A stretch of DNA of 64,000 nt from Clostridium fungisolvens (GCF_014193895.1 NZ_BLZR01000001.1:4960001-5024000), one strand, 5' to 3'; counted from the stretch's first letter, positions 8,432-17,209 are shown. The notes: generated from the sequence alone by a model not told the origin. Program-made: numbers and translations.

Positions 8432-9997
8432 ATGGAGAATATAAATGGAAAAGAATTTGATGTGTTTTCAAGTAATCATGAACCTTATTGGATTGCGTCA
8501 ACAAATAAAACTAATTATCCTAAGTTAGAAGACGATATAACAGTAGATGTAGCGATAATAGGAGGAGGTATTGTTGGAATAACTACAGCTTTCCTTTTAA
8601 AAAAACAAGGATTTAAAGTTGCTATCTTAGAAGCTAACAGTATTGCACATGGTACTACTGGACATACAACTGCAAAGATAACTTCTCAGCACGGTTTAAT
8701 TTATGATAAGCTAACTAATAATTTTGGAGAAGAAAAAGCAAGAAAGTATGCAGAAGCCAATGAATCAGCAATTCAATTCATCCATAATTTAGCCAAGGAG
8801 AAAAATATTGATTGTGATTTTCAGTGGAATCCCTCTTATATATACACTCAATCAGATGAGTATATAGAAAAAATTCAAAATGAAGTAAAAGCAGCTTCTA
8901 AGCTAGGAATAAAAGCAACATATCTTGACTCAGTACCATTGCCTTTTAGTATAAAGGCTGCAGTAAGATTTGATGATCAAGCACAATTCCACCCATTAAA
9001 ATATCTTCTTGCATTAGCTGGTGATATACCTGGAGATGGAAGTAATATATTTGAGAATACAAAAGTAGTTGATGTTGATGATAATGAAAAATGTGTAGTA
9101 AAAACAGATGAAGGTAAAAAGGTTACTGCATGGAAGGTTATAGTAGCATCACATTTTCCTTGCTATGACGGATTAGGGTTATATTTTGCAAGGATGCATG
9201 CAGAAAAATCATATATAATAGGGGTTAAGGCTAAGGACCCATTTCCAAAAGGTATGTTTATAAGTGCAGAGAAACCAGTAAGATCTCTTCGTTCCCAAAA
9301 GTTTGAAGATGGCGAGCTCATATTAGTAGCTGGAGAGCATCATAAAACTGGAAGTGAGACAAAAACTAATATTCATTATGAAAACTTAGGGAAGTTTGCA
9401 AAAGAAAACTTTAATTTAGAAAGTATTTTATATAGATGGTCAACACAAGATTGTGTAACAGTAGATAGTGTCCCATATGTGGGATATATAAATTCAAACA
9501 CTTCAAATGTTTTGGTAGCTACTGGTTTTGGTAAATGGGGCATGACTAATGGCACTGTTTCAGCCATGATTTTGACAGATTTACTTACAAAAGGTGAAAA
9601 TCAATGGGCATCAGTCTATAATCCATCAAGGTTTGATATAAGCTCTGTTCCTAATATAATTTCAGATAACTTAGATGTAGCTAAAAATCTTATATCAGGT
9701 AAGCTTTCACCGGTTCCTAATGATATAGATATTAAGAATGGTGAAGCACAAGTTATAGAAATAGATGGTCAAAAGATGGGAGCATATAGAGATGAAAATG
9801 GGGGTCTTCATGTAGTTGATACAACATGTACACATATCGGTTGTGAACTTCAGTGGAATGAAGCTGAGAAGACTTGGGATTGCCCATGCCACGGTTCAAG
9901 ATTCAATTATGATGGTGGCAATGTTGAAGGTCCTGCGTTTAAAAGATTGAATTACCAAGGATGTGGACGTAACAAACCAGATCCAAATATATTTTAA
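8432..9997 (+). CDS. FAD-dependent oxidoreductase fused to a Rieske [2Fe-2S] domain
   Basis: This 521-residue protein resembles the YhfW group. A DAO-type FAD domain occupies residues 38-400 with dinucleotide fold VAIIGGGIVG (40-49), ATGFGKWGMTNG near 360-370 for the FAD tail, and GTTGHTTAKITSQHG. A Rieske domain fills about 420-515, with ligands C466 and H468 (CTHIGC) and C484 and H487 (CPCHGS). The fusion suggests electron transfer from a flavin-oxidised amine or acid to the cluster. The substrate is unknown. RBS CAGGAGG precedes the ATG. It is monocistronic, with a convergent terminator after it. Confidence 0.93.
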   Translation: MENINGKEFDVFSSNHEPYWIASTNKTNYPKLEDDITVDVAIIGGGIVGITTAFLLKKQGFKVAILEANSIAHGTTGHTTAKITSQHGLIYDKLTNNFGEEKARKYAEANESAIQFIHNLAKEKNIDCDFQWNPSYIYTQSDEYIEKIQNEVKAASKLGIKATYLDSVPLPFSIKAAVRFDDQAQFHPLKYLLALAGDIPGDGSNIFENTKVVDVDDNEKCVVKTDEGKKVTAWKVIVASHFPCYDGLGLYFARMHAEKSYIIGVKAKDPFPKGMFISAEKPVRSLRSQKFEDGELILVAGEHHKTGSETKTNIHYENLGKFAKENFNLESILYRWSTQDCVTVDSVPYVGYINSNTSNVLVATGFGKWGMTNGTVSAMILTDLLTKGENQWASVYNPSRFDISSVPNIISDNLDVAKNLISGKLSPVPNDIDIKNGEAQVIEIDGQKMGAYRDENGGLHVVDTTCTHIGCELQWNEAEKTWDCPCHGSRFNYDGGNVEGPAFKRLNYQGCGRNKPDPNIF

Positions 9998-10006
9998 CTA
10001 GATCTA

Positions 10007-10052
10007 TATAGAAATAACCTATTAATAAAAAATAGTATAGGTTATTTCTATA
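10007..10052. terminator. Bidirectional terminator
   Basis: TATAGAAATAACCTAT and ATAGGTTATTTCTATA form a 16-base perfect stem between the convergent oxidoreductase and MBL genes. Confidence 0.85.
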
Positions 10053-10057
10053 TGGCA

Positions 10058-10792
10058 TTATAGTTGTAATTCTTGCCCTCTATGTTTTATTTCTTTAACA
10101 TCTACAGGTAGTGACGCAACTTTTTCTTTAAATTTAGTTGTAGTTGCATAATCTTCACCAAAATGCATCGGAATAAATATTTTTGGAGAGAGTTCTTTTA
10201 TGAAGTATTCTCCACCAACACAGTAATTGTGTTCAAGCCTTGGATCTACAGGAAATAACGCTATATCTATATTATTGGCCTTTATCTTGGATATTTCAGC
10301 CTTGAACATCTGTTCAGCCTCTTTAATATCAGATTCTTCATCATCCCACCAATACCACCAATTTAAATCACCTGAGTGAAATATGTTGGTGCCATCAACC
10401 TTAACTAAAAAAGATATTCCGAGATCTGTTGAGCCAAAAGCCTTGATTTCCACACCTTGTATATTTAATGTTTCATAAGCTGATATTATATTTATATTTT
10501 TACTATTGCTATTAGGCTGTATATCACTGCTTAACACATAGCTAATGTCTGATCTTATGCCTTCCCATTCAAGAATAACTGGATTAAAGTGATCTGCGTG
10601 GCTATGAGAGGAAAATACTATTAGTTTTTTAGATATATTTAAGTCTTCTTCACTTATAGCGCCAGTTGTTCTATTTTTTATACAACTATCAACAGTATCC
10701 TTAAAGTAATCGAAGATTAAAAGATAGTTTTCAGTTTCTACTGAAAATCCGCTATTGTAAAGATAATTTATTTTTACATTAAATTTATTCAT
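10058..10792 (-). CDS. Metallo-beta-lactamase fold hydrolase
   Basis: This 244-residue cytoplasmic protein has the MBL metal motif SHSHADH (62-68; H63, H65, D67, H68), a second-shell FHSGDLN and a C-terminal histidine in MHFGED. The pattern is that of the UlaG/YtnP-like beta-lactamase superfamily II rather than true lactamases; substrates range from lactones to phosphodiesters and cannot be deduced. RBS CGGGGGA precedes the ATG. There are no operon partners. Confidence 0.88.
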   Translation of the reverse strand: MNKFNVKINYLYNSGFSVETENYLLIFDYFKDTVDSCIKNRTTGAISEEDLNISKKLIVFSSHSHADHFNPVILEWEGIRSDISYVLSSDIQPNSNSKNINIISAYETLNIQGVEIKAFGSTDLGISFLVKVDGTNIFHSGDLNWWYWWDDEESDIKEAEQMFKAEISKIKANNIDIALFPVDPRLEHNYCVGGEYFIKELSPKIFIPMHFGEDYATTTKFKEKVASLPVDVKEIKHRGQELQL

Positions 10793-11253
10793 TTATATCC
10801 CCCGTTTCATGATTTGTTAAAGATTAGCTTACAATTATTACAAATTATAGACTTTATTATAAAATACTTCAATAATCGTAATACAGTTCTTTACTTAAGA
10901 AAGTAATAATTTAATTAGTTCTATTTATAAATATGTTTAACAAATTTAAAACATAATATGAGTTGGACCATACCTTTAATGGTTATAAAAATATTATAAT
11001 ATATTAGCTAATAATATATTATGGAAATAAAGTTTCATACATTGAATAAAAATATTGGAACGTATAAACATTATTTTCATATTATGATGTTCATTAAATA
11101 TAAATTTTATAATATAATTATAATCAGGAAAATAATTTTATAGATGAGAATTATAATTTGCATTATAAAATTCAGAGTGTCTATATTGTGGAAAATAATA
11201 ATTGATTAATAAAAGGTTATTTTATAATGCTTTATTTTTAAGGAGGTTTGAAT
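10793..11253. other. Intergenic region with an AT-rich hairpin
   Basis: No open frame is supported here. A perfect inverted repeat ATAATATATTA/TAATATATTAT lies at 10996-11006 and 11012-11022 with loop GCTAA. It separates divergent MBL and glyoxalase genes and may only reflect AT bias. The rest is unstructured AT-rich DNA. Confidence 0.4.
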
Positions 11254-11622
11254 ATGAATTTTAGATTTGACCATAACAACATAAATGTTTTAAATCTTGA
11301 AAAGAGCTTGGCTTTTTACGAAAAGGCCTTAGGATTAAAGGAAGTTAGAAGAAAGGTTGCTGGGGATGGAAGCTTTATATTAGTTTATTTAGGTGACGGT
11401 GTATCAAAACATACTTTAGAGCTTACTTGGCTTAGAGATTGGAAGGAACCATATAATCTAGGAGACAATGAGTTCCACCTAGCATTAAAAGTTGATGATT
11501 TTGATGCAGCTCATGCTCTTCATGAAGAGATGGGATGCATTTGTTTTGAAAATAAGTCAATGGGAATATACTTCATTAATGACCCAGATGAATATTGGAT
11601 TGAGATAATTCCTACAAGATAG
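11254..11622 (+). CDS. Glyoxalase/lactoylglutathione lyase family protein
   Basis: The start is ATG 11254, 7 bases after AGGAGG; the TTG at 11248 is too close to the RBS. The 122-residue product is one VOC-fold pair. Candidate metal ligands follow the GloA pattern: H7 (FDHNNINV), Glu in HTLELTW, His in NEFHLAL and Glu in YWIEIIP. Glyoxalase I isomerises the methylglyoxal hemithioacetal. Clostridia usually lack glutathione, so another thiol or another VOC substrate is possible. It has its own terminator. Confidence 0.88.
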   Translation: MNFRFDHNNINVLNLEKSLAFYEKALGLKEVRRKVAGDGSFILVYLGDGVSKHTLELTWLRDWKEPYNLGDNEFHLALKVDDFDAAHALHEEMGCICFENKSMGIYFINDPDEYWIEIIPTR

Positions 11623-11666
11623 TAATAAAACTTCAGGCTTAGTTCAGTAAACCTGAAGTTTTATTA
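11623..11666 (+). terminator. Terminator of the glyoxalase gene
   Basis: TAATAAAACTTCAGG pairs perfectly with CCTGAAGTTTTATTA. Confidence 0.88.
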
Positions 11667-11752
11667 CATTATATAGAAATTAAACTACAAAACAATGGGA
11701 ATACTTATTATTGTATTTTGATTTTAGATAAAACTAAGAAAGGAGAAGATTG

Positions 11753-12160
11753 ATGTTTGAGCTTACAAAAGAGTATGAAACAGGCATAGATAAGATAGAT
11801 AAAGAGCATAGAAGATTATTTGAACTTGCTGATGAGTGCTATAATCTTCTCAAGGAAGAGGTTTGTGATAATAAGTATGAAAAGGTGAAAAAGGTTATAA
11901 ATGAATTAAAAGATTATGCCAAGTTTCATTTTAACGAAGAAGAAAAGCTAATGGAAAGTGTGAGACACAAGCAAATCTTTACACATAAACTACAACATGA
12001 TTATTTTATTGAAAAAGTTGATGCTATAGATATTGATGATATAGAATCTAATCAAGATCAGTATATAATTGATATATTAACATTTATAGTTGCATGGATA
12101 AGGCAACATATACTAAGTAAGGATGCTCAATACGTACATGATGTAGAGCAAAGTTTGTAG
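11753..12160 (+). CDS. Bacteriohemerythrin
   Basis: The product has 135 residues counted from ATG 11753, which follows AGGAG by 7 bases; the preceding TTG is unlikely. It has the four-helix hemerythrin pattern with di-iron ligands: DKEHRRLFE near residue 19 (His), KFHFNEEEKLM (His and Glu), HKLQHDYF (two His) and WIRQHILSKDAQY (His and Asp). It binds O2 at a diiron centre; in anaerobes such proteins are thought to sense, store or scavenge oxygen. It is single-domain, with no kinase or chemoreceptor fusion. Confidence 0.93.
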   Translation: MFELTKEYETGIDKIDKEHRRLFELADECYNLLKEEVCDNKYEKVKKVINELKDYAKFHFNEEEKLMESVRHKQIFTHKLQHDYFIEKVDAIDIDDIESNQDQYIIDILTFIVAWIRQHILSKDAQYVHDVEQSL

Positions 12161-12246
12161 TAATTTTAATGGGAAAGATTATAGCTATTATACATGATTT
12201 GATTTTTTGTTTTATTAAATAAATTATATTTTTAAGGTGGGAAACT

Positions 12247-12621
12247 ATGCAAAAAGTATTATATGTAGGAATAGGTGGATTTATAGGAGCTGCCTTAAGA
12301 TATATCATATCAATCCATTCTCCAAAACTGTTTGGTACTACTTTACCTTATGGTACACTAATTGTAAATGTAGTGGGAGGGGTACTTATAGGTTTTATAA
12401 CACAACTAAGTATTAGCACACAAATGATTTCTCCAAATCTAAAGTTATTCTTAACTACCGGTATAATGGGTGGTTTAACTACATTCTCTACCTTTAGTTA
12501 TGAAACAATTAATTTGTTTTCTGAAGGTTCATATATATTGGCCATGGTCAATATATGCTTAAATCTTTTTTTAAGTCTTATTGGAGTAGTACTGGGAAAA
12601 GGAATAGCACAAAATATATAA
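12247..12621 (+). CDS. crcB: Fluoride exporter CrcB/Fluc
   Basis: This 124-residue protein has four membrane helices. It shows the Fluc signatures YGTLIVNVVGG, whose Asn lines the pore, and GGLTTFSTFSYE, which holds the Na-binding break and the phenylalanine box. Fluc channels are dual-topology dimers that let fluoride leave the cell. Only one copy is present, so it would form a homodimer. Many Firmicutes have two adjacent crcB genes. No fluoride riboswitch motif is seen in the 86-base leader. RBS AAGGTGGG precedes the ATG. Confidence 0.95.
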   Translation: MQKVLYVGIGGFIGAALRYIISIHSPKLFGTTLPYGTLIVNVVGGVLIGFITQLSISTQMISPNLKLFLTTGIMGGLTTFSTFSYETINLFSEGSYILAMVNICLNLFLSLIGVVLGKGIAQNI

Positions 12622-12667
12622 AAGGTTTTTATATTATAAATAGATACTTTATAGATGATTTAATTTA

Positions 12668-12698
12668 TTAGCCCAGATTATCATTAATCTGGGCTAAT
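12668..12698. terminator. Bidirectional terminator
   Basis: TTAGCCCAGATTA and TAATCTGGGCTAA form a perfect stem with a four-base loop between convergent genes. Confidence 0.8.
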
Positions 12699-12704
12699 AA
12701 GTTA

Positions 12705-12938
12705 TTATAGGTGAGCAGTTTGTTTTACTTGATTAATTATATCTTGGCTTTCTACTTCTTCTAAGGATTCATTCCAATGTTTATCAAACTTTATCTTATA
12801 TATTTCTACACTACTTTCATCATCAACAGGACACATAAGTACATATTCAGCCGAGTTAACTAAAACTTGATCTAAAATCTTATATTCAATTTTATTTCCA
12901 TTTTCATCTCTAAAACTCATGATTTTGTGTTGAGCCAT
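12705..12938 (-). CDS. DUF1292 family protein
   Basis: This 77-residue acidic protein has the DUF1292 pattern: FRDENGNKIEYKILDQV at 9-25, then EYVLMCPVDD and a terminal helix. Relatives such as YrzB are widespread in Firmicutes, often near yrvD/yrrK genes, and lack a known function. Here it stands alone. RBS AAAGGAG precedes the ATG. Confidence 0.88.
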   Translation of the reverse strand: MAQHKIMSFRDENGNKIEYKILDQVLVNSAEYVLMCPVDDESSVEIYKIKFDKHWNESLEEVESQDIINQVKQTAHL

Positions 12939-13129
12939 AATATATTTCTCCTTTCCATTTTATTTACGCTTTTATTATTTACATAAATATAAATTATATG
13001 AGAGGTAAATAATAAAATAAGATAGTTATAAATGATTTTTATGACTTAAATTTTAATATTTAGGGAACCCTTATACTGAAACTTTAATAAATTGGTCAAT
13101 AAATTTGAAAGGAGTTGAAAAACCGTTTG

Positions 13130-13300
13130 TTTAGACTAATTTTACATAAAATTATGTCTTATGTAGGGTGAATACATCCGAAGTTACGCCTATGGAGTGT
13201 TAGACCAGACGAAACTATATGTTTTATCGGTATATAGATCGTGCACGGTGAAGTAGGAAGTAAACATAAACTTCTATAGCTTTTATAGAGTTTTTTAGTT
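13130..13300 (+). ncRNA. Candidate structured RNA or remnant mobile-element end
   Basis: This stretch between genes has a visibly higher GC core (GGTGAATACATCC...GTGCACGGTGAAGTAGGAAG) than the flanks. It ends in a terminator-like hairpin: AACTTCTATAGC and TATAGAGTTTTTT around 13270-13296. One forward frame reads IRSYAYG...CTVK-stop-EVN, faintly like the C-terminal end of IS605-type TnpB proteins. It is interrupted by stops on both sides. It could be a decayed tnpB 3' end with its associated RNA, or an independent small RNA. I cannot match it to a named family. Confidence 0.3.
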
Positions 13301-13315
13301 TACATAACGGTATAT

Positions 13316-13600
13316 ATGAATAGGAGTGTAGGAGTAAACCTTAATAAAGAATTTAGACATCTTATGAAGTATAAAAGATCACCTTTTCCAAAGGAAGATT
13401 TAGAATCAGCTTATATGGAATATGATCATTGTGAACAAAAAGAATATGATCATCACCATAATAATGATAAACAACATGAAATGTTTGAAGATTGGGGAAT
13501 GAAGGAATGTATATATGCTAGTGTTGGATTGGTGGTTTCAGTAGCCTCTTTAGCTTATGTACTAACAAGGCCTCATGGAAAGAAATTTAGCATGTTTTAA
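13316..13600 (+). CDS. Small protein with His-rich segment and C-terminal membrane helix
   Basis: This 94-residue product is basic at the N-terminus and has an acidic/His stretch around residues 41-55 (DHCEQKEYDHHHNND). A single membrane helix lies near 65-83 (ECIYASVGLVVSVASLAYVL), followed by a short basic tail. The His-Asp-Cys run could bind metal, but that is speculation. There is no good RBS upstream of this ATG (preceded by AACGGTATAT), so the gene call is weaker than its neighbours. I do not recognise it. Confidence 0.5.
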   Translation: MNRSVGVNLNKEFRHLMKYKRSPFPKEDLESAYMEYDHCEQKEYDHHHNNDKQHEMFEDWGMKECIYASVGLVVSVASLAYVLTRPHGKKFSMF

Positions 13601-13744
13601 TAAATAATGAGAGATTAACTGCTATAGGGTTTCTTCACTATAATAGTATTTTATATTGACTAATAATTTGTATGAGAATTAGTCTTGTAACTACGATTAG
13701 TGATGGACCCTATAAATTTTATCTTAATCATTGAAAATGTATTA
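13601..13744. other. Intergenic, no gene seen
   Basis: AT-rich, without coding potential or a convincing terminator. It leads into the family A remnant at 13745. Confidence 0.4.
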
Positions 13745-13832
13745 GTTCAAACCGAAGCTTATTTTCAAAACTCTTTTGATTTCTAAGAGTAGGACTTGAA
13801 AATATAAGTTTAAATATAAGGTGGTTCATTTA
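13745..13832. repeat. Family A element, degraded copy 3
   Basis: TTTTCAAAACTC...TTTCTAAGAGT...TTGAAAATATAAGTTTAA...AAGGTGGTTCA follows the order of the copies at 1522 and 35397 with many substitutions. The inner arms still pair (ATTTTCAAAACTC with TAGGACTTGAAAATA in part). Terminal repeats are decayed. Confidence 0.55.
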
Positions 13833-13992
13833 TAAATGTGGATTTTAACTTAAGTTACCAAGTTGGACGTGCTATATAATAAGGACAGATAATTATTGAA
13901 ACTTATAGTTGGAGGGTCTAGCTTTTAGCTGTGTATATAAGCATGATTGTATTCACAATATATATAATAAAAAGATAATTTGAGGTGATCAA

Positions 13993-15141
13993 GTGGAATA
14001 TAATACTTTAGTAAACTTATTAGACACCCATAATGAGGCTAATATAATAGCTACTGATAGATTTAAACCTAAAGAAGTTATATTTATATATAAGCAAGTT
14101 AAAGAGCAGCAGCTTCAATTAGATATTTTGAAAAAATATTATAATAGCAAATTTCCCAGTATTACATTTACTAGTGAATCTATAGATAAATTTAATGTTG
14201 AAAGTATTAAATCAGTGCTTGAAAAATATAAAAATAAAGGGTTATTGATAAACGTAACAAGTGGAGAAAGAATATATTCGCTAACCTTGCTCTATCTTGC
14301 ACAAAAGTATAATATAAAATGTATTTATTTAGATGCTGAAAATAAAAAACTCATAAGTTTTAATGATGAGGGAATCGATATAACTGGTGAAAACTTTTAT
14401 GATTTAAACATAGAAGAGATTATTGAAAGTTCAGGCGGATCTATAATAGTAGATTCCACTGAAAATAACAATAAGGCAATAATAGATCAGATAACCGACT
14501 TAATATCAAATAATTTAGGTATGTGGGAGCGTTTAAAATATAGATTATATGATTCTAAGGTATTTATCCATAATCAATTAGATCCTATGACTATAAAGCT
14601 TGATATGAATTATCTTACTAAAGAAGAAATCGATATATATAATTCTATGTTAGATTTATTGAAAAAGAATAATCAAATACAATATACCTTAGAACAACAC
14701 AACCACATTACGATAAAGTTTTTGAACAATCACATAAAAAGCTTTATATTCAAAAGTGGTTCTTGGTTAGAAGCATATACAAAGCGAGTAGTAGATAACA
14801 TACGACAGGTAGATGAGGTTAAAAGTGGTTTGTTATTTTTTTGGGATGATGAAAAGAATAGAGTTAAAAATGAATTAGATGTAGTTGCAATAAAAAACTC
14901 TACCCTCATATGTATATCATGTAAAGATACAGCAAAATATGATGAGATTGCCCTTAATGAGCTTAATGTGTATGCAGAACAATTAGGTGGAGAGAATGTA
15001 GTTAAGATTTTAGTAGCAACAAAAGTTCCATTAAAACATTCTGTACAAGAGAGAGCTAAAGAAATGAATATTGAGTTGGTTATTTATGATGGAAATAAGA
15101 AAGTGTTTGAAGAAAAGTTAAGAAAGATAATACTAAGATAG
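13993..15141 (+). CDS. Card1/Can2-like CARF-domain nuclease (DUF1887 type)
   Basis: This 382-residue protein begins at GTG 13993, with TGAGGTGAT as RBS. Residues 1-145 look like a CARF Rossmann fold: alternating strands and helices (KEVIFIY, LLINVTSGER at 84-93 as the ligand-binding turn, IKCIYLDA). A linker/winged-helix region (170-250) follows. The C-terminal PD-(D/E)XK nuclease core has GSWLEAY (256-262, E260), KNELDVVAI (292-300, E294 and D296) and CISCKD (307-312, K311). This order is the one of Card1/Can2 enzymes, DNA/RNA nickases turned on by cyclic tetra-adenylate made by type III CRISPR Cas10. No cas gene or array is in the window, so here it is an orphan effector. It has its own terminator. 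Confidence 0.85.
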   Translation: MEYNTLVNLLDTHNEANIIATDRFKPKEVIFIYKQVKEQQLQLDILKKYYNSKFPSITFTSESIDKFNVESIKSVLEKYKNKGLLINVTSGERIYSLTLLYLAQKYNIKCIYLDAENKKLISFNDEGIDITGENFYDLNIEEIIESSGGSIIVDSTENNNKAIIDQITDLISNNLGMWERLKYRLYDSKVFIHNQLDPMTIKLDMNYLTKEEIDIYNSMLDLLKKNNQIQYTLEQHNHITIKFLNNHIKSFIFKSGSWLEAYTKRVVDNIRQVDEVKSGLLFFWDDEKNRVKNELDVVAIKNSTLICISCKDTAKYDEIALNELNVYAEQLGGENVVKILVATKVPLKHSVQERAKEMNIELVIYDGNKKVFEEKLRKIILR

Positions 15142-15151
15142 CTATTTATAT

Positions 15152-15191
15152 GCTAAAAGCCTCTTCTGATAGTTAAGAAGAGGCTTTTAGC
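15152..15191. terminator. Terminator after the CARF nuclease
   Basis: GCTAAAAGCCTCTTCT pairs with AGAAGAGGCTTTTAGC, a perfect 16-base stem. Confidence 0.85.
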
Positions 15192-15235
15192 TCTATATTA
15201 ACTTAAAGTATACTACTTTATTAATAATATATTAT

Positions 15236-16123
15236 CTAAAGCTTTACTCCGATAGTTTCACCCATTGTTACTTTTGTTTCGTATCCAAGAGAAGTCTGCT
15301 GTATTATATCCTGATGTACTTTAGCTACACCTTTTTTCAAAAATAATATTGTAGTAGATCCACCAAACTTAAAGTAACCTTTTTCAGACCCTTTTTCAAC
15401 TTTTTTATTAGGCGTGTAACTTTGAATTATAGTTCCAACACAAGTAGCGCCTACTTCAATGTGAAGTATATCACCAAAGTTTTCAGATTTAAATAATGAC
15501 CATTCTCTTTTGTTCTGGCAGAAAAGTTTTGGAACTTTCTCTAAAGCTATTGGATTTACTGAATAGTATTTACCGTCTATTTTATTGGTCTCACCACATG
15601 TTCCATAGTCAATAAAGTGGAACCTATGATAGTCTGTAGGACACAAACGAAGCAGTATACAAGTTCCACCTTCATATTCATTTGCCACATTGTCATTGCT
15701 TATCAGTTCTTTTAAAGAGTAAGTAAGTCCCTTAACTTGAACTATATTATTTAAGTCTATATTTTCAAATACAGAAAGTCTTCCATCTCCAGGGGAAACT
15801 AAAGCGTTTTTATTCATATCTATAGGACGTGCTTCCTCTGTCAACTTTCTATAGAAAAAATCATTGAAGCTTGTAAATTCAGATTGTTTTTTTATTGATA
15901 AATTAGTATCGATATTAAATTCTTCTATAAATTCATTTACTTTACCTTTACTTAATGGTGAATCGCAATAGTAACCATATACCTTGGAAAAAAGCTTTCT
16001 TTTAATAAATAACTCAGTTATGCTCTTTCCAATAGGTGATTCATAACACCATTTTAAATAATTTAATCCAGCAACTTGCTCTTCTTCATAGGTTTTTGTT
16101 TTCCTATTGTATATTTTAATCAT
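15236..16123 (-). CDS. psd: Phosphatidylserine decarboxylase
   Basis: This 295-residue proenzyme converts phosphatidylserine to phosphatidylethanolamine at the membrane. The C-terminal FGGSTT (253-258) is the self-cleavage site; cleavage between G255 and S256 makes the pyruvoyl group on the small subunit. PGDGRL (111-116) and YHRFHF (155-160), with the conserved His, complete the active site. The GGST variant of LGST is usual in clostridial enzymes. RBS AAGGTGAGG lies before the ATG. No phosphatidylserine synthase gene is adjacent, although the two are often paired. Confidence 0.96.
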   Translation of the reverse strand: MIKIYNRKTKTYEEEQVAGLNYLKWCYESPIGKSITELFIKRKLFSKVYGYYCDSPLSKGKVNEFIEEFNIDTNLSIKKQSEFTSFNDFFYRKLTEEARPIDMNKNALVSPGDGRLSVFENIDLNNIVQVKGLTYSLKELISNDNVANEYEGGTCILLRLCPTDYHRFHFIDYGTCGETNKIDGKYYSVNPIALEKVPKLFCQNKREWSLFKSENFGDILHIEVGATCVGTIIQSYTPNKKVEKGSEKGYFKFGGSTTILFLKKGVAKVHQDIIQQTSLGYETKVTMGETIGVKL

Positions 16124-16335
16124 TGTTTACCTCACCTTTTTAAATATATAATAAAGCTAGAATTATTTTCATCTAATTGTATCACATCTAGCCTTTCGGT
16201 CAACGATTTGAAGTATAATATTTGAAATAAATATTGTTAATCATAGCTAAGTATTGTATATTTAACTTAAATAAGCTTAAGATATATTGAATTAATATTC
16301 AAGTATTATTAGTTTACCTAATTTATATATTTTTA

Positions 16336-16347
16336 TTGGCTGGTCAA
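16336..16347. promoter_or_regulatory. Operator of the TetR regulator (site 1)
   Basis: TTGGCTGGTCAA is a near-palindrome 23 bases before the TetR start codon. Its reverse complement shares TGACCAG-C-[CA]-A with the site at 17210-17223 in front of the YhgE gene, supporting autoregulation and joint control. Confidence 0.55.
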
Positions 16348-16370
16348 TAAAAATTACGGAGTGATTTAAC

Positions 16371-16946
16371 ATGAATAAAACCAAAAGAGCAATCTTTGAA
16401 GCTGCGATAAGTATCTTTTCAAAGGCTGGTTATAATGGTGCTACAATGGATGAAATAGCATTAGAAGCTGGGGTAGCTAAAGGAACCTTGTATTATCATT
16501 TTAAAAGTAAGGAAGAGATATTCAACTTTATAATAACAGAAGGCATCAATCTTATGCATGATGAAATAAGTCAGGTTAATAATATAGATGGTGATGCATT
16601 AGTTAAACTGAAAGAAGTTTGTAAAATACAGCTTTCTTTTTTGTATAGAAATAAAGAGTTTTTCAAGGTTATAATGAGTCAATTATGGGGACAAGAACTT
16701 AGACAATTAGAGCTTAGAAATCAGATTCAACGATATATATATGGTATAGAAATATATATAAAAGAGGCGGCAGATACTGGTTTAATAAGAAAAGGTGATG
16801 TTTCTTTTATGGCCTATGCGTTTTTTGGAAGCTTAATATCTGCGGCTGTATATGAAATAATAAATATAGATAAGATAAATTTAGAAAATATTATTGATAA
16901 TTTAATAGATTATAATTTTAGAGGGTTACAAAAGAGTGAACTTTAG
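16371..16946 (+). CDS. TetR/AcrR-family regulator
   Basis: This 191-residue protein has an N-terminal TetR helix-turn-helix: AAISIFSKAGYNGATMDEIA then AGVAKGTLYYHFKSKEEIF (33-51). The all-helical ligand domain is of the YcdC-like kind (MSQLWGQELRQLELR). RBS ACGGAGTGA precedes the ATG. It stands upstream of a YhgE/Pip membrane protein, a pairing common in Firmicutes, and both carry similar palindromes. It probably represses that protein until a ligand binds. Confidence 0.93.
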   Translation: MNKTKRAIFEAAISIFSKAGYNGATMDEIALEAGVAKGTLYYHFKSKEEIFNFIITEGINLMHDEISQVNNIDGDALVKLKEVCKIQLSFLYRNKEFFKVIMSQLWGQELRQLELRNQIQRYIYGIEIYIKEAADTGLIRKGDVSFMAYAFFGSLISAAVYEIINIDKINLENIIDNLIDYNFRGLQKSEL

Positions 16947-16979
16947 AATGGTTTTTTAGAGTTTGATATTGATTCTAAA

Positions 16980-17016
16980 AATAGAGAGTAAAAATTTTTT
17001 ACTCTCTATTTTTTTT
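16980..17016 (+). terminator. Terminator after TetR
   Basis: AATAGAGAGTAAAAA pairs with TTTTTACTCTCTATT and is followed by TTTTTT. It separates the regulator transcript from the YhgE gene. Confidence 0.85.
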
Positions 17017-17209
17017 GCCCTTAAAAACAATTTTTTAATTGATTAATACCTAGTAAGAAAGAGCACTAGTAAATATAAGTATGTAAAGAGTGGAATAAAA
17101 TTGAGGATAATAGAGATAATTAAGTATATTTTCCATAATTAGCTGATTTTATTACATAAAATGCTATAAATGGCTTTTGCAAAAGATAATTAAAAATAGT
17201 ATAAATAGA
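17017..17209. other. Intergenic leader of the YhgE gene
   Basis: AT-rich, no gene seen. A TATAAA-like box near 17196 precedes the operator, but the -35 is unclear. Confidence 0.35.

Noticed and set aside
12161..12246. Fluoride riboswitch before crcB
   Set aside because: The short leader has none of the conserved GGCGAUGG or CUGAU motifs.
13601..13992. CRISPR array or cas gene beside the CARF nuclease
   Set aside because: Flanks were read for repeats of 24-37 bases with spacers and none were found; only a decayed family A element is present.
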